Assembly: GCA_963920575.1 (NCBI GenBank)
Contig: OY986971.1
Span: 24,260,145 to 24,324,144 of the forward strand
DNA length: 64,000 bases
Origin: Narthecium ossifragum
Taxonomy: Eukaryota > Streptophyta > Magnoliopsida > Dioscoreales > Nartheciaceae
Reading direction: 5' to 3'
Shown: positions 45,401 through 55,310 of the stretch, in pieces
How the letters are laid out: every line of letters begins with the position of its first letter
Position numbering within the stretch: the stretch's first letter is position 1
Notes under the pieces: model-generated
The model's database searches: none
The model's input: only the letters and a program-made list of their open reading frames with translations
What the model was told of the DNA's origin: nothing
Translations under genes and position numbers: made by a program

Positions 45401-46740
45401 GACTCGACCAACTGGACCCGAACTCAGAAGAGGACCCAAACTGGTTCAGCCTCTTTCCTAATTTGACTTGGTCTTCCTTAGTTCAAACTAGAGTATTTAA
45501 TTAGTATTTATCATTAGTTTTTTATATTTAATTGAGTCCTAGTTGATATTTGAGTTAGGAAGTTGAGTTGAGTTTGAAATCTTATTACTTGCTAATTAAG
45601 CAAGGGGGTTTTCTTGTTGGATTAGGACTATGTCAAGGTCTCCATAAAAGGACATCATTAGTTTGTATTAGGGAATGCAGGAGATGAATGATTAAGAATA
45701 GTTGATTATAATATCATAGGAGTAGAATATCATAGGAGTAGAGGTAATGTAGATTCCACCAAAAATCCACCATAGATCCACCTTCTTCCCCTTAGGTCAT
45801 CTTCTCCGTAGCCGGCATCACCTCCACTGGAATATTTCTCTCCCCGTCACTTTCTCTCTCATCCATGTCAGCGCCACGTCAGCTTCATCTCCTTCCTCTC
45901 TTCTCTCTCCCGTGGCCAAACCCTAGCAACCGTCGGCCATACCTCCGTCCAGCCTCTCCGGGCGCCCCCGCTGCCATCCAAGACCGCCATCGTCTTCCCC
46001 TACCTCCCACGACTCCGGTCATACCCTTTCCGTCGTCCTTCACCGTCTCCGGTGATATCCACAACTGTCCAACCTCCGATCTCCGCTGTCCTCAACCCCG
46101 ATCTCACCTCCAGACCCATCTAAAGCCCTCGCCAACCGTCCTTAACACCCTTACAACCATCCACGATCCTTCCCGACTTCCCCAGAGCCTTCGCCGTCGT
46201 CCCCGACGCCGATCTACTCTAAACCCACCTCCGGCCACACCCGATTCCGCCGATCTAGACCTTCCCCGGCCAATCCACTCCGGTGGATCTCTTCCCCATC
46301 AACCCGCGACCTGTCCTATCAACATCCCGACCGCTGCCGCCACCCCTACGCCGGCGATCTACGCCGGTGATCCTCAGCCGTCGGATATCCCCAGCCACAT
46401 TTGGCCAAATTGGCTTAGCCCACTTAACCGGTTCAGCCAAGCCAGTCAATCCGGATCCAGCCCAATCCAACTTGGTCAGCTTGATCCAGATCACATCAGA
46501 CTTGACCCAGTCAAGTCCCATCCAATCAGGCTCAGCCAGATCCGATCCAGCTCAAGCCAGATCCGATCCAGCTAGCCAAATCAGCCAATTGGACTCAAAT
46601 CAAGTCCGATCAGGCCGATTCTGATCGATTGGAGCAGTAGAGACCCGATACGAGAGGATTACGAGTAGACCGCTCGTATCACTTTTAGTTAATTATTGTT
46701 ACATTTCTCAAAGCAATGTAATTAATATTGCTTTATAGTT
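45400..46740. other. Retroelement-like leader: TATA-like box, C-rich tract, GATCCAG-rich tract
   Basis: TCCATAAAAGGACATC (about 45640) resembles an LTR promoter. 45865-46400 is C-rich with a 236-codon open frame matching no known protein, and 46400-46620 is a degenerate GATCCAG/CAGCC repeat. This is the same order as at 4900-6080. I treat the open frame as spurious. Confidence 0.4.
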
Positions 46741-46749
46741 CGTTCTTAA

Positions 46750-47228
46750 CCTTAGGAGTAATAATCGGGGCAACCTCGGTCCTCTTTTCAATATTGGACT
46801 GTTAAGTATTAAACATTTTAACACCTCATTTTTTTCCATCAACAACTTAGTCTTCAAATTCTGCAAAACAGCTCTCGATCTTCGCCAGCATCTTCAACCT
46901 AGCTGTTAAGTTGATAAGGTTGCATTGCTTTGTATGCTAAGTATACACCACAGACGACCACAAGTATTGCGAGAACTACTAGTATCCAAAATATAGCTGG
47001 TACACTGGAAGATTCGTACCGATCTGTTTTGATCAGTTAATGATACACACCTCTCATCTATCCCGCAATAGTCAAAAAACGTGAAAATCACATGATCTCT
47101 CAAGTCACAGTAGTAAATGAATCTAAATGACATATACATAAAAACAAAATCGAAGTTCTAGATATCCATTTCAATCTTATCAGAAGAAGATTATTGTTTG
47201 GACGGGATTCTCTATAAACAAAGTTTTA
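46750..47228. repeat. Duplicate of 41115-41565 (neprosin exon 5 relic plus membrane-gene exon 4, broken)
   Basis: High identity across the block (GGGGCAACCTC.GTC, TTCAAATTCTGCAAAACAGCTCTCG, GACATATACATAAAAACAAAATCGAAGTTCTAGATATCCATTT). The exon copy (about 47065-46870, minus) keeps TDRYESSSVPAIFWILVVL but has a TAG after QLNS, and its acceptor AG is mutated (TTGCGG). The exon 5 relic here still ends TATTGGACTGTTAAGT like the true splice site. Confidence 0.8.
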
Positions 47229-47518
47229 GGATTTCAGAACCAATGGAATTTAATACCGAGTTTAAAGAAAGAAATCAATCTAAAGAGACTTTTCTAAAAT
47301 AGTAAAATTTTCCATTAAGCTATAAATGAAGGTATTTTGAATATTTCCATAGGTGAATACATGCACTCATCATCGGACGTGTTCCTGCTAGATAGAACTA
47401 AGGATTAAGGCTGTTTTCTTGTTTACAGTCAAGGTCAAGTTTATTATCTCATATGGAAAATGAAGCATACATTCAAATTGAGGGACATATTACAATGCCT
47501 GCATATCATTAATTAACA

Positions 47519-47709
47519 GACCAGATCAGTATGAACCTTCCAGCGTACCTGTCATGTTTTGGGTTCTCATAGTCCTAGGCCTACTCGTAGTCGCTTGTGG
47601 TGTATATTTTGCATACAAAGCAGCACGACGTTTCAGCAATACAACAACATTAGCAGTCGCCTCCAGAGTTTCACATAGACCTCTCACCGCTATCAACTTA
47701 TTCAGTTGA
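47519..47709 (+). pseudogene. Inverted paralogous copy of the membrane-protein last exon
   Basis: Plus-strand frame after an AG at 47518: PDQYEPSSVPVMFWVLIVLG, then LLVVACGVYFAYKAARRF and a different tail ending TGA at about 47707. It is clearly related to exon 4 at 41395-41187 (TDRYESSSAPAIF.., VVACGVYLAYKAM). No upstream exons of the gene are visible on this strand, and a gypsy LTR starts 116 bp downstream. It could be the last exon of a paralogue now dismantled. Confidence 0.6.
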
Positions 47710-48309
47710 GCATTCTGTGGAGGACAGCGAGACTGAAGATGTTGCAGAAGACTGAGAGCAGTGTTTAATATGTCTTGCTGTTTGAGGAAGATGATGTCAT
47801 TCACACACTTAGTTGTGGGCATATTGATGCGGACACCATCTATTTTGAGTCAGAATCTCTTTTTATTAGAGTATTTTTATTTGAGTTCGAGTCTTATTGT
47901 TATTTGGGTTGAATCCATTTGAGTTTGTAGTAGTTGAATCGATTCCCTTACCCTATAAAAGGGACCTAGTTATGTCTTGAAGCAACATTATTGATGAAGA
48001 AACATTTACTTCCCTCTAAATCTCTCTCTCTTGGTTTTCCAAGCCTTCTCCTCCTCCTCCCTTCCCCTCCTTCCCCTCCTTCCCCTCCTCCCTCTTCCCT
48101 CTTCCCTCTTCCCTTTCCTCCCATCTTCCTAACCAGTTCTAGCTGACAGCCTGCATCAAATTGGTATCAGAGCAGGTTGCTTGATGTCCGGTTCAAGCAG
48201 TCGACCCTCTAGAGCCACCTTTCCTTACCTTCCCCACCAGTTGCTGCCACCTCCACCGTAAGGACAGAAATCACCTCCACCACCTCCTTCAAGACCTCAG
48301 CAGCCCATC

Positions 48310-48779
48310 CCGCCAAGGAGGACGATCAGTCACCGAGTACATTGCCCAATTCGAAGAGTTCATGATGCGAAGTGGCGTAGTTGATGATGAACGAGTGTTC
48401 CTGAGTAGATTTCGACAAGGCCTCAATTATGACTTGCGGAGGGAATTGGCCCTCCGAGAGGTTACTACCCTTGAACACGCCTACACTGTAGCAAAAAAAC
48501 TATGAATGAATATCTAGATCTGTGTACACAAGGCGCCCGGTAGTTAACAACTTTCAACCTACACAACCCAGACCTGTTGTTGGTTCTCCTACTCCTAAAC
48601 CTGCACCTTTTGCTGCCACCTCTAGTCAAGACAATAGAACCAAAGGAGTCCTAGGAGCCCCTCCTAGAAAACCCCCTAAGCTTCAATGCTACAAATGCCA
48701 AGGTTTTGGTCATATGGTTGTCAACTGTGCAAACAAATCACTCCTCATTGACGAGCCAGGCTTAGAAGCTGACTTATAA
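48310..48779 (+). pseudogene. Chromovirus gag remnant with zinc knuckle
   Basis: A frame with VTEYIAQFEEFMMR and FRQGLNYDLRRELALRE (retrotrans_gag type) stops at about 48505. A second frame (48522-48779) carries the CCHC knuckle CYKCQGFGHMVVNC. The two are separated by stops and a shift. Confidence 0.8.
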
Positions 48780-48926
48780 GATCTTGAGGAGCAAATCTAT
48801 GAACCAGATCTAGAGACCCTCCAAATTGCTGACGAGGACTGCGAGGATGATTCTGTACCGCTTAGCTACATCCGCTCCTCACCTTTTCCAGTTGACACAA
48901 GTGAAGTTGAACCACACGACCCTACC

Positions 48927-49598
48927 GTGAACGTGGTTCAGTGTGCCCTTTTCCATCCAAAAGAAAGTGGCGACCGGCGCCGAAATGCTATCTTTCACAC
49001 CTACATCAAGTGTGGAGAGAAGGATTGCAAGGTCATCATCGATAGTGGGAGCTATATAAATGTGATCTCTTCCACCACTATCTCCCATTTGGGTTTGACT
49101 CCAGTTCCCCATCCGCACCCTTATAAGGTTTCTTGGGTCGATACGTCCTCCATTCCCATCAAAGAAAGGTGCCTTGTCCCAATAAAGATCCTATCTTATA
49201 CAGATAGCATCTGGTGTGATGTAATTCCAATGGATGTCGGGCATATTATCTTAGGACGACTCTGGTTATTCGACCTTGATGTTACCATCTATGGTCGATC
49301 CAACTCTTGTTCCTTCACATTTGAAGAGAAGAAAATCACACTCAATCCCTTGAAACCCTCTACAACTATCAAGAAGACATTGAAGGTTGTGCCCACGGGT
49401 AAGAGTCCTCCCATGAGCAAGGGCCTCCACATTATCAGTCCAGCTAAATTTGAGAAGGAGGTCCTAAACGAATCTGTGATATTTGCCTTAGTTGCCAACG
49501 AGGCCCCGCCAAGACTAGTTACCGCGAAATGTCCACTCAATCCTTATAGAGTTTCAGAATGTGTTTTCCTGATGACCTTCCAGACCACCCACCACTGA
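48927..49598 (+). pseudogene. Chromovirus retropepsin region
   Basis: Contains the aspartic protease motif VIIDSGSYINVIS (active-site DSG) and the later ILGRLWLFDLDVTIYGR, typical of gypsy proteases (usual ILGRPWLYD). Its frame ends before RT. Confidence 0.8.
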
Positions 49599-49803
49599 TT
49601 CGAGACATCCAACATGCTATAGACTTAGTTCCAGAAGCCACCCTTTCAAATCTCCCACATTACCGCATGAACCCTTTCGAGCATGCTGAATTACAACGGC
49701 AGGTAAACGGGCTCTTACGCAAGTGGTTTTGTTCATGAGAGCTTGAGCCCATGTGCGGTACCTGCCCTCCTTACACCAAATTAAGAAGGATGGATCGTAG
49801 CGA

Positions 49804-50637
49804 ATGTGCGTGGATAGTCACGCCATTAATAAAATCACGGTCAACTATCGCTTCCCCATACCAAGGTTGGATGACATGTTGGATATGATGGCAGGTGCTA
49901 CCAACTTTTCCAAAATTGACTTAAAGAGCGACTACCACCAAATTCGGGTTCACCCTGGAGATGAATGGAAAATCGCCTTCAAACACGACTCCATCTTCAT
50001 CGTTGTCGATCGTTTTTCCAAAATGGCCCACTTCATTCCGTGCACCAAAACTTCTAATGCCTCCAAGATCGCACGAACTTACTTTTATGAAATCGTTAAG
50101 CTATACGGTCTTCCTCAAACAATCATGTCGGATCGAGATGTCCATTTCACAAGCTACTTTTGGAAAACCCTGTGGCATCTAGTCAGCACCAAACTCAAGT
50201 TTTTGACTGCCTATCATCCTCAAAAGGATGGCCAAACTGAAGTCATCAATAGAAGCCTTAGTAACCTCCTGCGATGTCTTGTGGGTGACTGTGCTCGGAG
50301 CTGGGATGTGATCCTTCCCCGTGCCCAATTTGCCTATAATAGCTCCATTAACATGTCTATTGGCATGAGCCCTTTTGAAGTCGTGCATGGTTACCAGCCC
50401 CGAAAGCCTTTAGATCTTCTGCCCATGGCGCATCATGTTAAATTTTCAGACTCCGCACATGCATTTGCACGCCATATTCATGATTTGCATCAAGAGATCA
50501 ACAAGCGAATTCACACAAGTAACATTCAATATAAATTATATGCTGATTCCCGTAGGCGCTTTAAAAGAATTTTAAGTTGGGGATTATGTGATGATTCATA
50601 TTCGACACGAGCGTTTCCCTTCGGAATCCTCTCATAA
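49804..50637 (+). pseudogene. Chromovirus RT N-terminus fused in frame to integrase by internal deletion
   Basis: Residues 1-60 are the RT start (RFPIPRLDDMLDMMAGATNF, SKIDLKSDYHQIRV..DEWKIAFK). The next codons are the integrase core (HDSIFIVVDRFSKMAHFIPC, LPQTIMSDRDVHF, AYHPQKDGQTEVINRSL). The RT active site (YVDD), RNase H and integrase zinc-binding part are missing, so about 1.5-2 kb was deleted at about 49984 without breaking the frame. It then shifts at about 50600. Confidence 0.88.
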
Positions 50638-51060
50638 ATTACAAGCTCGTAGCGCTGGACCTTTCAAAGTGTTGCATAGGGTCGGATCAAATGCTTATGT
50701 TATCGACATTCCCCCTGATTATGGTAGTGGCTCCACATTTAATATTGAAGATTTAGTTGTCTACCATAGCCCATCAATTATTCATGATGACCCTTTCACT
50801 ATACCTTTCCCTCCACCAGATGACCCCACTGTCCAAGACCCTACTCCTTTACCCCTGCCACCCGCACAACCATAGTTTATTGATGTTATTTTAGATGAGC
50901 AGCTAGTTTCTACCAGCAGTGGTGGTACTCAACGTTTCCTGGTTCATTGGCGAGGGCATCCAGATAGTGATGCCACCTAGATCACCCGAGAGGAGCTTCA
51001 GCAGCTTGACTCAGATCTCTTGGAGTACCACCAGAGTCACCTTTTCTCAGCGACCGCGTC
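50588..51060 (+). pseudogene. Chromovirus integrase tail and chromodomain
   Basis: Frame 50588-50872 gives the integrase C-terminus (LQARSAGPFKVLHRVGSNAY). After a TAG the same reading continues FIDVILDEQL and QRFLVHWRGHPDSDAT, a chromodomain with a further TAG at the conserved Trp. Confidence 0.75.
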
Positions 51061-51109
51061 AAGTTCTCCCCCCCCAGGAGAGTTGGTGGGGACACCAGAT
51101 GTGCGCCTG

Positions 51110-51487
51110 AACTTGGTTGCAAACAGTTGGTCACAATAAGTATACTATTGGAATTTCAATCATTTATTGCGACGAAACGTTGGTCACCAAAAAGTATACT
51201 ATTGCAACCAACATTGTTAGTCACAACAACTCTAAATTAGCAAGTTTACGGTGACCAATTCCAAATCCATCGCGCAAACTACATTTGTTCGGTCACAAAA
51301 GCTTTTGTATAGTTCAAAGGGTAGTTATAGCAAAGTTCTAGCAATGATATTTTTGTAGTCGCAAATGCTCCCCTCTTCCATATTGAGCGATTAAAACTTT
51401 TGTTGGTCGCCTATAGATAATGTTTAGCGTCTACCGTTGCTTGGTCGCCAAAACACTAGTCACAAAAACTCACATTTCTTGTAGTGT
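51110..51487. mobile_element. CACTA (En/Spm-like) terminus
   Basis: Ends CACATTTCTTGTAGTG (51472-51487), the inverse of a CACTACAAGAAATGTG terminal repeat, and is preceded by many subterminal TTGGTCAC/GGTCGCC/GGTCACAA motifs in both orientations. The opposite end is not in the window; this fragment abuts or truncates the gypsy 3' LTR. Confidence 0.75.
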
Positions 51488-51544
51488 AGGGTGCATATGG
51501 ATATAACTCACCTAGGAATGTTGACACCCAACCATCTACATGAG

Positions 51545-51771
51545 GTGCATGGGCTGGAGCATCATACCATCCACCAATGTGGCAGCCTCTCTCGGAGATG
51601 CCGCACACATTTGCATATTGCCAATTGTTTCCTACCTACAATGTGACTCAAGGTCCAGAAGGCCAAACTGAGCAAGTCAATCCGACCTGGACAACATATG
51701 GGATGCCAGAAAATGACCGTAGCACACACAGCGGGTCAAATCCAAACATGTACCGGTCTTCTTTCAGGTAA
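51545..51771 (+). other. Exon-like open segment, unknown protein
   Basis: Frame HPPMWQPLSEMPHTF..TYNVTQGPEGQTEQVNPTW..MYRSSFR ends at a good donor (TTTCAG/GTAAGC). Composition is coding-like, but I do not recognise it. It might be a captured exon of the adjacent CACTA element or a relic of a host gene. Confidence 0.3.
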
Positions 51772-51779
51772 GCTGTTAT

Positions 51780-53346
51780 ATTATGGTCAAGTAAGCTGTT
51801 ATATTATGGGGGTGTCATTATCATAGTATTAATTGGAAAGTTAGAATGTGCCAAATATACTTTTGCTTTCAATAGTGTTCATTTCTTTTGTTGTATTGCA
51901 TAAGTAGGCATCTCAATATGATCTAAGTAGGCATGATTTGATCAAATCATGAAATTGGATCGGCCTTCAGTGCATTGGTATTATTGTGATAATTTGAATG
52001 GAATTGGTAATTGATGTATGAAGGATCAACTTGTGAGGTGGATCTTACCATTTCTGTTCAAAATAGCTTAATTCCGATATTTGTGGTAGAATGTGCATTC
52101 TAACATTGGGGCTATTAGGATAGGTAGCAACTTGGATTAATAGCATGGTTTGCCATCTTTTGAGCTCTATGGAGATAAATGCAAAGGAGGGCCAGTAATT
52201 TGTTTTGGATGTCTTGGGACCGCAAGTTAATTCTAATCATTTGAAGTTAGAATTAATGCTAGTCTTCTTTACTACACATGACTCTGCACATGGGGTTAAA
52301 CCTTGATTTTTTCATAAAGTTTTAAGTTTCATTTTGTCCCCTTATCTTTTTATGTTGGATGTCTTAATTAGATGAGGGGAAATTTTCACTCTCCTTCTAT
52401 TAATGATATTTTTCAGTGGGTATAATTTGTCCTGTCTGGAGGAACCTTGGATTAGTACGGTTTCTAACTCATAGTCAATAAGCTTGGCCATCTCAGAGAC
52501 GCTCACTGTGGGTGCAAATTTAACTACCTCGAGCCCTAGATTTCCTATTGAGGATTGCAACTGACACAACTTCCTTTTGGTATTCGTGCTTTTGATCTGC
52601 TAGGAAGCTATATATGTTCACTGACTTCTATGCTTTGGGTCATCACACAAGTTGGATCTTCTAATGTAAAAGGAGTTTGGCTATGGCATAAGAAGATGAT
52701 TGTATTGGTGTGATTAAATATTAGGGAAAGAGGAATCTAGCTCAGAGAGTTACTTTCTTCAAAACAGTTTGAGGAAGTAATTCAATTTGGTTGCCCAAGG
52801 AGAGATAAAACCTTTGAATTTCTCCACAAGATGCCCAAAGTTCAAGAAAACCTTCAAGAAACTGGGGGAAACATTTTCATCTTTATCTTAGAAAAAAGGC
52901 TTTATTTCCCCTTTGGTTTTACAACAAGTCCTTCATTTGTTTTCAGTGTAAAGGAATGTCTATCTTCGTTTTTAGTACTTATCATTAGTTTATTGTACAT
53001 TTCTCTTACACTACACATTTGTGGAAGGTCTTTCTGCATTTCTCCCTTTCAAGGTGCTTTATGTTAGACTCTTCCCATTTTAATCCGGCCTACATAATAT
53101 GGTTATACTATATACCTGTCAAAAGATAAGAAAACAACAAACAAGGGTGGAATATATTTTGGTCTCCATTGGCCGAATGAAGATGGTGATGCTTTTAATT
53201 TCTTGAGTGCTTTCATCTTTCTGTCCTAATTTAACTGCATTAAGGAGTTTATTATACCCGATGAGGTTAAAAGAGCCATTTGGTAAGTGATGATTGTTTT
53301 ATTCACTGTATGTTTTTGGTTTTGTTTTCCTAATTTTACTTTTATT
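51780..53346. other. No gene recognised
   Basis: AT-rich sequence with intron-like character (long T-runs). No domains or element ends found. Confidence 0.4.
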
Positions 53347-53397
53347 AACATACTTGTTACTATAGATCAAGGAGTGGCATATAACTGTTATAAAGGG

Positions 53398-55310
53398 ATG
53401 GAGGGAACTAGCGGGGGTGCTGCAGGCTCATCTTCCAGGCCGCCGGACGACGGCGGTCCACCGGGTTTTGGAGACCGGCCATCCGGCCAGGGAGGGGTTT
53501 CTACGGACGGGAAGACCTTGAGGAAGACCTACGCTGCTGCTGCTGCTAAGTTAAAACCAAAACCGGGTTTGGTCACGCCGGAGGAGAGGGCCAGGATAGG
53601 TCCCCTGTACGCCGATGTGGTCTATCTTGATGACGAACTCATGGATCGGTGGTCTATCTTGATGACGAACTCATGGATCGGTGCTGCAAGCAATGGGAGT
53701 TTGCTTTGTATGGCAAGTTCTTGAGTGGGAGGGTATCCCTAGACGTTTTGAAGTACAAGCTCTCCTTTCTCTGGGGTACATCGAAGAGTTTTTCCGTCAC
53801 AGACATGGCCGGTGGCATCTTTGTCTTTAAGTTCTCCAACGAGCTCGATATGAACTATGTCCTTAGTCAAGGTCCTTGGTCTGTCAATGGACTTATGCTA
53901 TCACTGATTCGGTGGGAGGAGGATTTCTACCCAGTTGCCGAAGACTTCACCAAGGCACCGGTTAGGGTTCGGATACCCAAACTTCCGATTGAGAAGTTTG
54001 ACAGAGAGGTGGTTCTCAAGATAGTGGCATCTATAGGAGTTCCATTGGAGGTGGATATTATCACAGCTGATGCTGCGAGAGGGAAATACGCGAGAGCCTG
54101 CGTAGAGGTGGACCTAAGCAAACCAATTCGGCTTGGTATCACGGTGGAGAGTCGGAAGGGGCCGAGGTATGTATCATTCGAGTATGAACACATCACTCTG
54201 TGTGCTAGGTGTGCATGCATTGGACACCATGAAACTGCTTGTAAGGCAAGGCTAGAGGAGATTAACCAACAGCCCCAGATGGTTCCTACTGAGGAGGAGG
54301 GTGGTATGGAACATGCCGCCGGAGTCGATGGTGGAGAGGAGAAGATGGAATCCGGTAACGAGGAGATGGAGGAAGCAGTTTTTGGGGAGGGGAATCATGG
54401 CGGTAAGGAAGAAGTACCTATTGCTGCTCCGGCCGGCTCAGCGGAGCTTGATCTCACGAGTCCAGGTGTTGTGGCGGCCGTCGCCGAGGAATGGCACATC
54501 GTCCGGCGAGGGAGGCGTGGTGGCCGCGGCAGACACGCTGGCAAGGGAAGGTCTGACACACTGACACAACTGACGCCTCTCACTAAAGGACAAGCACGTG
54601 GCAGCATCAGGATGGAGTACCATGCGAAGCCTGATGGCCAGGAACGGCAGCCTGGCGAGGTTGTCGCGCATGAGGACAAGGCGTGCAGCAGGGCAACGGT
54701 CCTGCGGAGAGAAGGGGAAAAGGCGACGATGGTAGCCGTGCGGGGAAAAGGATGTGATAGCGGCGGAACCTTACTGCGGACCATTAAGGGAAAGGAGGTG
54801 ATGCTACCCTGCGTTGATCCCGGCATACGTGGCAGCAATCCAACGCACACTCCCGCACGTGAGCAAGTAATGCATGGATCAGGCCAAAATAACATATCGG
54901 GCCATAACAACGCTGGGGTTGACGGGGGCCCAACTGGATACCGTCCACCGGGCCCTAAGAAGGTGGACCCAGTAGTCAAGCCCAGGTTCAATGCCGTTGG
55001 AGGTCCAATCCCATGGAGTCCTGAGGATATGGAAGCATGCCATGCGGAGGGTGTTCGACGTATGGCCAGGGCTTTCGATGGTGGAACACCAGCGTATGAG
55101 GAGGAGGGCGATTTGGCGGACATGGAGGATGAAGATAGAGATGAGCTCAATAGCTCTTCAGCTGCTATGGTGATGCATTCTGGGAAATGCCAGCAATGGA
55201 ATTCACCGGTCATAGAGATGTACGACGGGGCGGTTGAGGCTAGCCAGCGTAAAAGGAAATGTGCCGGAGCGTCGGACGAGCAACCGACGGACATGCTAGT
55301 GGCTAGATGA
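53398..55310 (+). pseudogene. LINE ORF1 (DUF4283/zinc-knuckle RNA-binding protein), frameshifted by a 32-bp duplication
   Basis: ORF1 starts at ATG 53398 (MEGTSGGAAG..). It is followed by the DUF4283-type domain (FALYGKFLSGR, VLSQGPWSVNGLMLSLIRW, VRVRIPKLPIEKFDREVVLK), a CCHC-like knuckle CARCACIGHHETAC and a long hydrophilic tail. At 53619-53650/53651-53682 a 32-bp sequence is tandemly duplicated, which shifts the frame, so the protein is split. The downstream frame (from 53649) runs open to TGA 55308. ORF1 proteins coat LINE RNA for reverse transcription. Confidence 0.9.

Larger units (their letters stand above)
47825..51100 (+). mobile_element. Decayed Ty3/gypsy chromovirus
   Basis: 5' LTR 47825-48158 (TGATGCGGACACC..TGCATCA) with a TATA-like CCTATAAAAGGGACC (about 47953). 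The primer site TGGTATCAGAGC is at 48162-48173. Gag, protease, RT, integrase and chromodomain remnants follow in order. The 3' side has a CTCCCCCCCCAGGAGAG tract and a 3' LTR start TGGTGGGGACACC at 51084 that is lost after about 20 bases. No target duplication could be read. Frameshifts, stops and a large internal deletion make it non-autonomous. Confidence 0.85.

Noticed and set aside
45865..46575. 236-codon plus-strand frame
   Set aside because: Pro/Ser-rich frame in a C-rich tract without domain or splice context; the opposite strand is also open and similar tracts occur elsewhere without conserved frames.
47526..47822. 98-codon minus-strand frame
   Set aside because: Antisense to the plus-strand copy of the membrane-helix exon, whose similarity to 41187-41395 fixes the true strand.
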